Assembly: GCA_029558835.1 (NCBI GenBank) | Contig: JAKQDH010000182.1 | Coordinates: 24,492 to 88,491 of the forward strand | Length of the DNA: 64,000 nucleotides | Origin: Planctomycetota bacterium | Lineage (GTDB): Bacteria > Planctomycetota > Phycisphaerae > UBA1845 | Direction: 5' to 3' | Shown here: positions 24,766 to 33,194 of the stretch, in pieces | Layout of the letters: every line of letters starts with the position of its first letter | Numbering within the stretch: the stretch's first letter is position 1 | The notes under the pieces: model-generated | What the model saw: only the letters and a program-made list of their open reading frames with translations | What the model was told of the DNA's origin: nothing | Database searches by the model: none | Made by a program: the position numbers and the translations under genes

Positions 24766-25740
24766 TTATCTCCCAGTGTCAACGTTCACAATGTCCAGGT
24801 ACCATTGCCCGTCGATGCGCACCCACTTCTCGTTATTCGTCGATCTCGTGGCCGGCATCTTCGTCAGGCTCGGGTCGCGCAGCTTGTGCTCGTAGGTAAT
24901 GCGCACCACGCCGCGATCACTCAGCACTTCGACCCAATGCACCTCAAAGGAGCGGAACTCAAGCGCCTCGAAGCCCGCCTCCAAGTCCTCGCGAGAAACG
25001 GTCTCCCGATCACGCGGGTCGGTCAGCTCGTAGAGGTGGTCCCACTCGCGCGCGATCTGGGCACGGGCGGCCTCCTCCGCGCGCGTGCGCAAGAGTTGCT
25101 CCTGGGCGGCGTCCCGCTCCGGCGGGGCGGCCGGGTAGTTGTCCAGGTTCTTCTTGGAAACGGGATACCATTCCCCTTCCGCCACGCGCCACTTCTCCCA
25201 GTGGTGCGCGGGACGGGCCGGGATGTCCCGGTATTTGCGCACCGCGAGACTGGCATTCACCTCGACCCAGCCGCAGGTGCCCTCGGTCAGGACGCGCCCC
25301 AGGTCGAACGAGCGCACCACGAAGGGCTCGTTCTTGCTCGACCATTCCCCATAGGCGTCCACGGTAGCCCCCCCGCGGTCGTCGGGATCCAGGAACTCGA
25401 ACGCCGTCGCCCAGTCTTCGCGTTGCCGCGCGTCCCACAAGCGCGCGGCCCGCGCCCGCAGGCGGGCCTCCGGGTTCGACTGTTCAGCCTTCGTGTCAAT
25501 CCGCTCCGACCGCGGCCCACAGGCGGGCAGCATCCCACCCAGGCCCAGCAGCAATCCTAGGCTCGACGTGAGTAGCAGTCGCGGCCAGGCTCCCCGCGCA
25601 CGTCCGCGCCGACCGTCGCAAGCTTTGCAGTTTGTACTCAACAACACGGGCTTTCTCTGCACTCGAACTGTTGACCTTCGCGGCCGACGACCACGGCGGT
25701 GCCGGCGCTGGTTCCGAATCTGTGGCGGTGGGGTATCCAA
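24766..25740 (-). CDS. Predicted lipoprotein with NTF2-like-looking domains, unknown function
   Basis: The frame opens at TTG 25740, but the first 31 residues are extremely basic. A GTG at 25647 gives a more normal signal peptide (RLLLTSSLGLLLGLGGMLPAC, lipobox LPAC). The mature region has two similar halves, LWDARQREDWATAFEFLDPDD and REWDHLYELTDPRDRETVS, each followed by beta-rich text with EKWRVAEGEWYPV or EKWVRIDGQWYLDIV. This suggests a duplicated NTF2-like fold; that is inference. Transcribed with the FG-GAP lipoprotein. Confidence 0.65.
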   Translation of the reverse strand: MDTPPPQIRNQRRHRRGRRPRRSTVRVQRKPVLLSTNCKACDGRRGRARGAWPRLLLTSSLGLLLGLGGMLPACGPRSERIDTKAEQSNPEARLRARAARLWDARQREDWATAFEFLDPDDRGGATVDAYGEWSSKNEPFVVRSFDLGRVLTEGTCGWVEVNASLAVRKYRDIPARPAHHWEKWRVAEGEWYPVSKKNLDNYPAAPPERDAAQEQLLRTRAEEAARAQIAREWDHLYELTDPRDRETVSREDLEAGFEALEFRSFEVHWVEVLSDRGVVRITYEHKLRDPSLTKMPATRSTNNEKWVRIDGQWYLDIVNVDTGR

Positions 25741-25900
25741 ACGCCTCGAACCGTGCAGAGTATAACCGCCGCCGGTGCATTCACCAATACGTCACGTGCT
25801 TTGTGTGACGCCGTGATGACATTCCGGCGTTGCGGATGCGGTGGTGCGACTGCTGCCCGCCGCGACGTGCGTCTGAACCCGTTAATATCGGACGAAAATG

Positions 25901-25976
25901 AAGAGGGGACCTCACTGATCCTGGGCTCGGCTGCTGCAACCGGCGGCCGCGACCGCGAATCAGTGACGTCCCCTCT
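25901..25976 (-). terminator. Long inverted repeat beyond the 592-residue secreted protein gene
   Basis: AAGAGGGGACCTCACTGATC (25901-25920) pairs with its near-complement at 25957-25976, with two mismatches in 20. The loop is 36 nt. On the minus strand it is followed by TTCATTTTC. It may act as a terminator or be a processed hairpin. Confidence 0.5.
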
Positions 25977-26032
25977 TGCGTTAGCTCACGTCCCGAGCCG
26001 CTCTCCGGGCGTCGCCCTGTTACTGCGCTCGC

Positions 26033-27811
26033 TCAACGGATGCGGGCGGCTGGCTCCTGGAACAACTCCGGCGGCGGGACCTCGGGGTCGTACCGAATGC
26101 AGCCCGCCTCCTCGCCCATCCCCACGAGGTTCACTCCTGCTATCTCAACATCGACGCCCCCGAAAGTCAGCAACTTGGCAGCGACCCCGAGCAGGGGGCT
26201 GGGAATGCTGGCAGCGCCGCAAACCGTCGCGCTCGCCAGGCCGTCGATGCGGGCCTTCCCCTTGTTCGTCTGCAGGTGTGGCCGCAGGAAATGGTTGGGC
26301 GCGCTGTAGCGGCTCAGGAGCTGCTGGTCCCAGTGCGTGATGCACCGCTCGGTGTTCGAGAACTTCACCTCGTTCTGGTTCCAGATGTCGAACTTGGCCT
26401 TGGTGACGGTCGGACCAGTGGTCTCCTGCCGCAGGTCGATGATCATCGGCAACAGGGTCAGGTCGGTGTCAATGTCCACGACATGCGTGCCGGAGTCCAG
26501 CGCGTTGGCGCCCACGGCGTAGAAGTCGAGCATCAACTGCGTGGGGCAGGCGTCGTACTCGAAGCCGTCCAGGCTGAGCACCTCCGGGTCGCCTGGCACC
26601 GGGCTACCGTGGGCTACCGCGGTGGTCTGGAACGCCCAGGCGTTGACTTCCCACGCGGCACACTCGTCGTAGTTGAGGATCAGTGCATCGCCCTTCAAGT
26701 GGTTCCAGCGGATCTTCTCACCGAGGAAATTGACCGCCCAGCCCACCACGAAACCGCGCAACACCCGGTCCGTCGAACCGTCGGTGGCGGGCCGCCCCGG
26801 CCACGTCAGCGGGTTGCCCGCGTTGAACGGCCCCCACGGTGGATCCAGGATCGTGAACGGTGCCACGTGCTTCTCCTGACCGGTAAACGCCGACCAGAAG
26901 GCTGGTTCGTTCCCCGTCAGGGCAATCTGCAATCCGATCCGGTTGTATCCGGGGTGGGCACGCTCCACAAGCACGCCCCCCGGGCCGTAGACGGCCGCGG
27001 CCGGGGGATCGCCGTTCACGAAGAAGAGCTGCACGCCCAACAGCCCCGGCGAGTCGTTGCACAGATCCAGGAACGTGTCCTGAATCAACTGGCCCGTGTT
27101 GCGGTTCCAACGCAACTCCACCTTCGGGAAGACGATCACGCTTCCCTTGGCCGTCGCGTCGCCCGTCGGGAGTGCCGTCTGCGGCGGGTTAGGCGGGTCG
27201 CCCGCTACCTCGATGCTGACCTCGTAAGTCACCGTGCAGGGGGAGACGGGGTCGTCGTCGGCAACCTCCAGGGTGAGCACATACGCCCCGGCGTTCGCGC
27301 TCTCGGTCTCCCAGCGCAGGCGCACCGTGGTAGGGGTTCCGGACGTCGCCGTGATGTGCAGACCGGCCGCCTGTGCCCCGTTCGGATCAAGGACGCGCAC
27401 CGTCGTTGTCTGCGTGGGCTCCGGGCTGCTGACCTGCAGCGTGCAGTCCAGCGTCTCCGGCGCCGTGACGGCAAAGTGGTTGTGCGCAGGCAGGTTGAGG
27501 ACAACCGGGCAGATATTCTGCGGAGCCGTGTCCGAGTAGCGCAGTTGTCCATCTAGTTGCGCGAGGTCTCCGGCCGCACCGCCGGGGGACTCCGGCGTTC
27601 CCGACTCAATGCGACTCGGGTCGTTCGCAACGACTGGCTGCACCTCGAGCCTCACTGCTTCCGCCGGCGCGCGCCCGGTCGTCGTCTGGGCAAGCGCACC
27701 CGGTGTTCCCTGAAGTGCCAGGAGCGCTCCTTCAGCGAGCAGGAGGGTAAGCAACCAAGTCAGGCGTTGCGTCGCGTCGGTGTATCGTCTGGTGGACACA
27801 GCGGCGAACAT
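26033..27811 (-). CDS. Secreted protein, paralog of the next upstream gene; unknown family
   Basis: 592 residues from ATG at 27811, chosen for the AAGGAAAGGAGC site; the longer frame starts at 27856. Signal peptide LTWLLTLLLAEGALLALQGT, then ALAQ. Residues about 60-220 form an Ig/CARDB-like beta domain (VRVLDPNGAQAAGLHITATS; YVLTLEVADDD). The last ~370 residues align along their whole length with the protein at 28398-29636. Shared blocks include IQDTFLDLCND, LTGNEPAFWSA, GNPLTWPGRP, RVLRGFV, IRWNHLKGDALI, KAKFDIWNQNEVKFSNTE and TNKGKARIDG. I do not recognise the domain. It ends PPPELFQEPAARIR, resembling the partner's ending. Confidence 0.78.
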   Translation of the reverse strand: MFAAVSTRRYTDATQRLTWLLTLLLAEGALLALQGTPGALAQTTTGRAPAEAVRLEVQPVVANDPSRIESGTPESPGGAAGDLAQLDGQLRYSDTAPQNICPVVLNLPAHNHFAVTAPETLDCTLQVSSPEPTQTTTVRVLDPNGAQAAGLHITATSGTPTTVRLRWETESANAGAYVLTLEVADDDPVSPCTVTYEVSIEVAGDPPNPPQTALPTGDATAKGSVIVFPKVELRWNRNTGQLIQDTFLDLCNDSPGLLGVQLFFVNGDPPAAAVYGPGGVLVERAHPGYNRIGLQIALTGNEPAFWSAFTGQEKHVAPFTILDPPWGPFNAGNPLTWPGRPATDGSTDRVLRGFVVGWAVNFLGEKIRWNHLKGDALILNYDECAAWEVNAWAFQTTAVAHGSPVPGDPEVLSLDGFEYDACPTQLMLDFYAVGANALDSGTHVVDIDTDLTLLPMIIDLRQETTGPTVTKAKFDIWNQNEVKFSNTERCITHWDQQLLSRYSAPNHFLRPHLQTNKGKARIDGLASATVCGAASIPSPLLGVAAKLLTFGGVDVEIAGVNLVGMGEEAGCIRYDPEVPPPELFQEPAARIR

Positions 27812-28056
27812 GGAACTGCTCCTTTCCTTAGCAGTTGGCCGGCGCACCGCAGTCACTGAGTGACCGCGCGCACCGCTGCGCGCATGCAGCGCATCCGCGT
27901 TGCAGCGTAGGCTTGCGCCCGCCGCTCGACTACATCGCCGAATCGCGCACGCGCGTGAGCCTGTGGTAGTTGCCTCGGAGAGCGCCGCACCGGGGAGCCA
28001 ATGACGCCCATCATCCCGCGCACCGCCTCCGGGCCTGCCAAACTACCCTAGGAACG

Positions 28057-28086
28057 ATGTTATCGGAACTACCGCTTTGTTGTCAA
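28057..28086 (-). promoter_or_regulatory. Sigma70-type promoter for the 592-residue secreted protein
   Basis: TTGACA (28086-28081), 18 bp spacer, TAACAT (28062-28057). The leader would be about 240 nt. The rest of the spacer 27812-28336 has no gene. Confidence 0.5.
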
Positions 28087-28330
28087 GGAAAACTGCCCAG
28101 ATTTTCAAACGAGTTGCCCAGCCGGTGCGAATCAGGTAGGGCTGGACGGCTGGGTGGGTGGCTACCGGGTCTTCCCGGGGCGACCCATGTGAGGACACGG
28201 CGGCCGGGACATCTGACGGGGGTCGGGTCTGTGGTGCGGTCCGCGGCGGAAGCGGAATGCTCGGCCGGTCGGCCCCTCCCCGTCGGGCCGGGAGCCGCGG
28301 CGTCGGCCCCGGGGGGGGAAGACGCGGCGC

Positions 28331-28371
28331 AAAACAGAGGCAGCGACCACCACGTAGGCCGTCGCTGCCTC
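28331..28371 (-). terminator. Intrinsic terminator of the 412-residue secreted protein gene
   Basis: A perfect 10 bp stem GAGGCAGCGA/TCGCTGCCTC (28337-28371), followed on the minus strand by TCTGTTTT. It lies 27 bp beyond the stop codon. Confidence 0.8.
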
Positions 28372-28397
28372 AGAGTTGGAGCGACTAAGCGCTCAGC

Positions 28398-29636
28398 TTA
28401 CCGGATGCTGGCCTTCACACCCTTCACCGGAGCCACAACCGGCACGGTGGTCGGGAAGAGCTCAGGCGGCGGGGCGAGCAGATCGTAATGCACACAGCCG
28501 GTCTGCGTACCCATACCCACCAGGTTGATGCCGGCCATCGCCGTATCGGCGCCGGCCGTGAAGTCCAGGATCAGGGCCCGAACGCCCAGCAACGGAGTGT
28601 CGATGCTGTCCGGGCAGACCGAGCTGGCCATCCCGTCGATGCGGGCCTTACCCTTGTTGGTGCCGAGGAAGAACCGATAGAAGCTGTTCGGGGCGGGGAT
28701 CCCGCCGTCGCTCAGCAGTCTCTGGTCCCACTTCTTGATGCACCACTCGGTGTTCGAGAACTTCACCTCGTTCTGGTTCCAGATGTCGAATTTGGCCTTC
28801 GTCTTGACCCAGCCGTTGCTGTCCTGCCGCACGTCGATCGTCATGGGCAGCAGGGTCAGGTCAACGTCCACGTCAATGGTGTGGCCATTGTAGTTCAGGC
28901 CCGTCGAGCCGACGGCGTAGAAGTCCATCAGCAGCAGGTCGAAGCAGTAGTCATACTCGACACCGTTCAGGTTCAGGATGCCCGGCGTGCCCGTCTGCGC
29001 GCCGTGAGCCACCGTCTCCGTCGCCTGGAACGCATACGCATTGTACTCCCACGCTGCGGCATCACTGTAGTTGATGATCAGGGCATCGCCCTTCAGGTGA
29101 TTCCAACGAATCTCCTCGCCGTTGGCGTCAATCGCCCAGGCCAGGACGAAGCCGCGCAGGACGCGGTCACCCGAGCCATCGGGAGCCGGACGGCCCGGCC
29201 AGGTCAGCGGGTCGGCGATGTTGAACGGACCCGCGGCCGGGTCCAGAACCGTGAACGGAGACACGCCCTTCTCCTGGCCCGTCAAGGCGGACCAGAAGGC
29301 CGGCTCATTGCCCGTCAGGGCGATCGCGTTGTCCACCCAGTTGCACCCGAAGTGGGCGCGCTCGATCAGAGTGCCACCGCCATCGTAGACGGCCTCGGCC
29401 GGATCATCGCCGTTCACGAAGTACAACTGAACGGCCACGAAACCCGGGTAGTCGTTGCTCATGTCCAGGAAGGTATCCTGGATGAGATTGCCCGAGGGCA
29501 TCTCCCACCGCAGCTCAACCTTGGAGTACACCAGGAAGCTACCCTTCTCGCTGGCGCTCACACGGTCCAGCGCGAACACCGGCGAAACCAGAATCGCCGC
29601 CGCGCAGAGACCAATCAGAATGGCATTACGTGTCAT
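28398..29636 (-). CDS. Secreted protein of unknown family, single-domain paralog
   Basis: 412 residues. Signal peptide ILIGLCAAAILVSPVFA, then one ~370-residue domain shared with the neighbouring 592-residue protein: KVELRWEMPSGNLIQDTFLD, FVNGDDPAEAVYDGGGTLIE, LTGNEPAFWSALTGQ, LTWPGRPAPDGSGDRVLRGF, IRWNHLKGDALIINY, KAKFDIWNQNEVKFSNTEW, GTNKGKARIDGMAS. No catalytic or binding motif is recognised. Three regularly spaced Cys are shared with the paralog. AAGGAG lies before ATG. It has its own strong promoter and terminator, so it is a single transcript, probably abundant and extracellular. Confidence 0.8.
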   Translation of the reverse strand: MTRNAILIGLCAAAILVSPVFALDRVSASEKGSFLVYSKVELRWEMPSGNLIQDTFLDMSNDYPGFVAVQLYFVNGDDPAEAVYDGGGTLIERAHFGCNWVDNAIALTGNEPAFWSALTGQEKGVSPFTVLDPAAGPFNIADPLTWPGRPAPDGSGDRVLRGFVLAWAIDANGEEIRWNHLKGDALIINYSDAAAWEYNAYAFQATETVAHGAQTGTPGILNLNGVEYDYCFDLLLMDFYAVGSTGLNYNGHTIDVDVDLTLLPMTIDVRQDSNGWVKTKAKFDIWNQNEVKFSNTEWCIKKWDQRLLSDGGIPAPNSFYRFFLGTNKGKARIDGMASSVCPDSIDTPLLGVRALILDFTAGADTAMAGINLVGMGTQTGCVHYDLLAPPPELFPTTVPVVAPVKGVKASIR

Positions 29637-30457
29637 CGCTTACTCTCCTTTTCTCTCCTCACACGTTGGTTCGTGCCACGCGGCAGCGAACCGAAAACAG
29701 GTGTCTCAAAGCCTTCTATCGTTCACGCTCCCACAACACGGACGTTGGGACGATGCCGCCAGGCAGGTTATCGAGTGCCCGTCGTCATCGTCCAGCACCT
29801 CGCCAGAAGCTCCTTGCCACCTCCTTTCTGCCCTCTCTCCGCGACGTCCGGAGGGACGCCCCGACGATACGCGTCCGCGCTACGTCGAGCTGTTCTAACC
29901 TCCGGTGCCTGGGCCGCCTCGTCCCAGCCACCCATTCTTCCGGTTTTCTCGCGGGCGAACTCCGCCCGTTCCCACTGTTACGCAAACGCGAGGCCGCGCA
30001 TCATCCACGCCACCAACCGAGGTACGTCGTGCCCCTCGCACGTCGCAACGCTTCTGTTGTGGGCCTCGTACAATCCCCCTCCGCGGACCGGCTCGCCGGT
30101 GTCCGCAGCGCCAAACCTCCGTTCACCTTCAGGGCGAGAGTTCGTTCAACGGACCTCATCCACTTCCCCAAAGCTCGCAACTTCCCCAGCGTTGCCATCA
30201 GTCTTGCGAGCGGGCGTTGCCTCCTTCACGCTACCCTAATCGCCTCCGTCACCGCCGCTGCTTCACCTCCGCCTTGGGATGCCGTTGCGGCGGCACCGAG
30301 TTCTCATAACTGGCTTTCGGCGTTCTCGGACCACTATGTCCAGAGGCAACCACAGAACTGACAACCTAACCTCATCGCCTCTTCCGGTTCACCACCCTCA
30401 TCGTGTGTCCGGCCTCACACTCCCTACTTTAACCGGTCGCCACGATTATAGGTCACA
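29637..30457 (-). other. Long purine-rich leader or non-coding RNA region
   Basis: About 820 nt lie between the promoter at 30464-30492 and the ATG at 29636. On the minus strand the sequence is rich in GA/GG and lower in GC than its surroundings. It contains only short ORFs without good ribosome sites. No RNase P, tmRNA or known riboswitch signature seen. Either an unusually long 5' leader or a separate RNA gene. The 30493-30958 remainder shows nothing recognisable. Confidence 0.4.
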
Positions 30458-30463
30458 GGGGGC

Positions 30464-30492
30464 AGTTTAGTTGATTCACCCTACGTTGTCAA
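30464..30492 (-). promoter_or_regulatory. Strong sigma70-type promoter, minus strand
   Basis: TTGACA (30492-30487), 17 bp spacer, TAAACT (30469-30464). A perfect TATAAT also lies at 30450-30445 and could be an alternative -10, though its -35 is poor. Confidence 0.6.
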
Positions 30493-30958
30493 CTAGATTT
30501 CGGACCTTGCAAACTTTTTTTCGGGCGTTGGGCCGCCTCGTCTGGCCCCCGAACCGGCCAGCCGGGGCCCGGATTTATCGGCCCGGAAGTGTACTAGTTA
30601 TCTTACTTGATGTCAATGCAAACGGATGAAATCGAGTCGTTCTCCACGTCCCGGGGGGCCCTGGGTGGCGGAAAACCGGGTTCGCTGCCATCTGGGGTAG
30701 GGGCAAACCATCCCCAGGACGCCTCGAAGGGGTCTAGGCTGGCGCCGGGGGGGACGGGGGGCCCGCCACGCCCGGACGCGGTTGGCGGGGGCGCCGGTGG
30801 CGCAACTTCGGGAGGCCGGCTGGTGCGAACAGGGAGAATGGTGAGATGGAAGGTCGCGGCGGCTCTACCGGGCGTGCCGATTGGCGGCCTCGCGACGGCA
30901 GAACGTTCGACGCGCGCCGCAACCTCGTCGCTGGAGGGTCAATCCTGCGAGTGCAGCA

Positions 30959-32191
30959 TCATGGCGTGTGGTTGTTGCCGGAGTTGCTCGGCGAGGGGAT
31001 GAAGCCGAGCGAGGCATGTCCCTTGGCGAGCGTGACGATGACGGCGGTCCGCCCGGCGAGCACATCGTCCAGCAGGACGCCGACAGTCTGGGCGCGCCAG
31101 CCGCGCAACAGGCCGGGTGTCCCGGCGCTGGGTGGCGAGCCACGAAGGCGATAACGCACCAGCTCGGTGATGGATTGCTTCGTGGCGCAGAGGGCGTAGG
31201 CGAGTTTATTGGTCTGGCAGTAGGCGCGGACGACGGCCGTGGCAAAGTTGATGAAGGTGCTTTCGTGTGGGACATCCGGCTGACGCGGTCCGCGGGTGGG
31301 CCACTGGTCGCTGGGTAACTGGACGGCCTGTTGGACGGTCTCGCACAGGCTGCGGATGTCTCGACGGCTCAGATTCACACCGCGCAGGCTGCCGATCTCC
31401 TCGGGTGTTTGCAGGCCGTGGCGCGCGACTTCCAAGAGAAGGTGATCCTTGAGGACGGTGCGTGCCGGGCGGTTGCGTTCTCGGGCGACAATGTCGCGCC
31501 AAGCGAGGATGTGTTCGGCGACGGCCATCTGGCGGGGAGCGAGGGCGCCGAGGCCCTTGGGACGTTTCACGGGCGCCTCTTGCGTATGCTGTTGTTGGAC
31601 GGCGGCTTCCAGGTGGTCGAATTCCTCGCGGGCCCAGGAGAGGCGCTTGTGCCGGGTGAGCAGGCGGTGCAGTTTCTGCTGGACGGGAAGGAGGTAGGCA
31701 ACGTCCTCGGCCGCGTAGCGTATCTGCTCGTCGGAGAGAGGCCGGCGACGCCAGTCGGTGAGCGTTCGGGACTTGTGCAGGCGGACGCCCAGGGTGCTCT
31801 CCACGAGCTTCTGGAGGCTGAGAGGGTAATCGAGGCCGACGAGACCGGCGGCGATCTGGAGGTCGAAGACGTTGGCGGGTGGGAGGTTCGTCTGCTGCAC
31901 GAAGAGGGCAAGGTCCTCCTGCCCGGCGTGCACGATGGTCTGGACGTTGCGGTCGCACAGCAGGGCCCAGACGGGCTGGAGGTCCAGGCCACGCTTGGGG
32001 TCCACAAGGGCGACCGTCGTGGTGCTGGAAAGCTGGAGCAGGCACAGTTCGGACTGGTAGCGGTCTTCCATCACGAACTCGGTGTCGAAGCCGAAGCTGC
32101 CTTCCGCGCGGATGGCGACGCAGAGCCGTTCGAGTTGGGCCTGGTCCTCAATGAGCACCGTCTCCAGTGGCGGCAACGAGGGCTTGGACAT
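30959..32191 (-). CDS. rnd: Ribonuclease D
   Basis: 3'-5' exoribonuclease of the DEDDy class, used in tRNA and stable-RNA 3' trimming. ExoI GFDTEF (about residue 34), ExoII VHAGQEDLALF (about 91), ExoIII YAAEDVAYL (about 165) with the catalytic Tyr/Asp. An HRDC-like helical region (LAWRDIVARERNRPARTVLKD) and a longer C-terminal region follow. 410 residues from ATG at 32191 (MSKPSLPPLETV); the upstream 34 codons are excluded as low-complexity and without a ribosome site. Confidence 0.9.
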   Translation of the reverse strand: MSKPSLPPLETVLIEDQAQLERLCVAIRAEGSFGFDTEFVMEDRYQSELCLLQLSSTTTVALVDPKRGLDLQPVWALLCDRNVQTIVHAGQEDLALFVQQTNLPPANVFDLQIAAGLVGLDYPLSLQKLVESTLGVRLHKSRTLTDWRRRPLSDEQIRYAAEDVAYLLPVQQKLHRLLTRHKRLSWAREEFDHLEAAVQQQHTQEAPVKRPKGLGALAPRQMAVAEHILAWRDIVARERNRPARTVLKDHLLLEVARHGLQTPEEIGSLRGVNLSRRDIRSLCETVQQAVQLPSDQWPTRGPRQPDVPHESTFINFATAVVRAYCQTNKLAYALCATKQSITELVRYRLRGSPPSAGTPGLLRGWRAQTVGVLLDDVLAGRTAVIVTLAKGHASLGFIPSPSNSGNNHTP

Positions 32192-33194
32192 GCGGGTCTT
32201 CCCGAGTCGGCGATGCAGGAAACCGGGACGCGAGCAACGGTGCGCCGGGTTGCCCGCTCCGGGCCGACGGTCGGCCCATGATACCCGGTGCACGTCCGGT
32301 TGCCAGAGCGGTGGGACGAGGGACCGTGGGTTTGTCGGGGAGGTTTCGAGACGCGGGACGTCGGACTTCGCCTACATCGGCTGCGGGGGGCTAGCGCTAC
32401 CGCCGCGGGGGGCCGATGTTGCAGGACGCAGGGTGCTGACGTTGCGAGCCCGTAGCGCTGCAACTGGATGGGATGGTCCGCGGGGTGGCGTACGAGGGGA
32501 CGCGAGGCTTCTGGGGGCGGCAGAGAGGGGTTGCGTGGTGCCGACGGGCGTGGCGCTGAGTCAGTCGTCGCGGAGGAGACGGGCTGGTAACGCGTCCCCG
32601 GAGGGCACTGCGCTGCGAACGCCGCTTGCGGGCGTTTACGTCGGCGCCGGGACCCGGAAAGCTCGGGCGATGACCGAGAGCCGAACCGCCCCCAGCGGTC
32701 GGTCACGGGGTGGGCCCGTGGCCGAGGTGACTCACCTCGTGCCGCACCGGCACGCGGTCGGGAAACGCGCGGGGCGTTGGCGGGCTGGGCCTGTGTTCGA
32801 GGGTCTCTCCGGCGAAGAGCAGGGGGTGTCTGGTCAGGGGCATCTGCGTTCCCCCGCGTTCAAGGGGGTGGGCTGCGCCCACCTCGCAACATATCCCCGT
32901 TGTGAAGGGCTAGGCGGCCCTGCCGGTCGAAAGACCCGCAGTGAATCGCGAATCCCCCTGCCGGACGCCGCCAAGCCCGTCCGCTGCGGGTACCTGTCCT
33001 GAGCACAGGCCGCAGGTGCCAACCTGTCTGACGCTTGTGAGAGCGTCACCGTCTGTGAAGGTGCGGGCGCGGATTGCCGTGGTGGGTGGGGCCAGTACAA
33101 TCGATATGGATCGGGCGGGGCGGTGGAAGGGCGCCGGGGTGCGTTGCGGGTGCCCGGGGTTGGCCGCCCGCCCGGGGACAGGAGCGAACACGAT
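32192..33194. other. 1.0 kb spacer between divergent rnd and gyrA
   Basis: GC-rich throughout. An open plus-strand frame here (up to 33002) has no start context and no domain, and looks fortuitous. Small dyads such as CTGTCCTGAGCACAG occur near 32994-33008. No promoter stands out. Confidence 0.4.

Noticed and set aside
29637..30457. RNase P RNA or tmRNA gene in the long leader
   Set aside because: The conserved GAGGAAAGTCC/ACAGAAA-type segments of RNase P and the alanyl acceptor end of tmRNA are not found.
32082..33002. 306-residue plus-strand ORF in the rnd-gyrA spacer
   Set aside because: Begins inside rnd, Arg/Gly-rich, no ribosome site and no recognisable domain.
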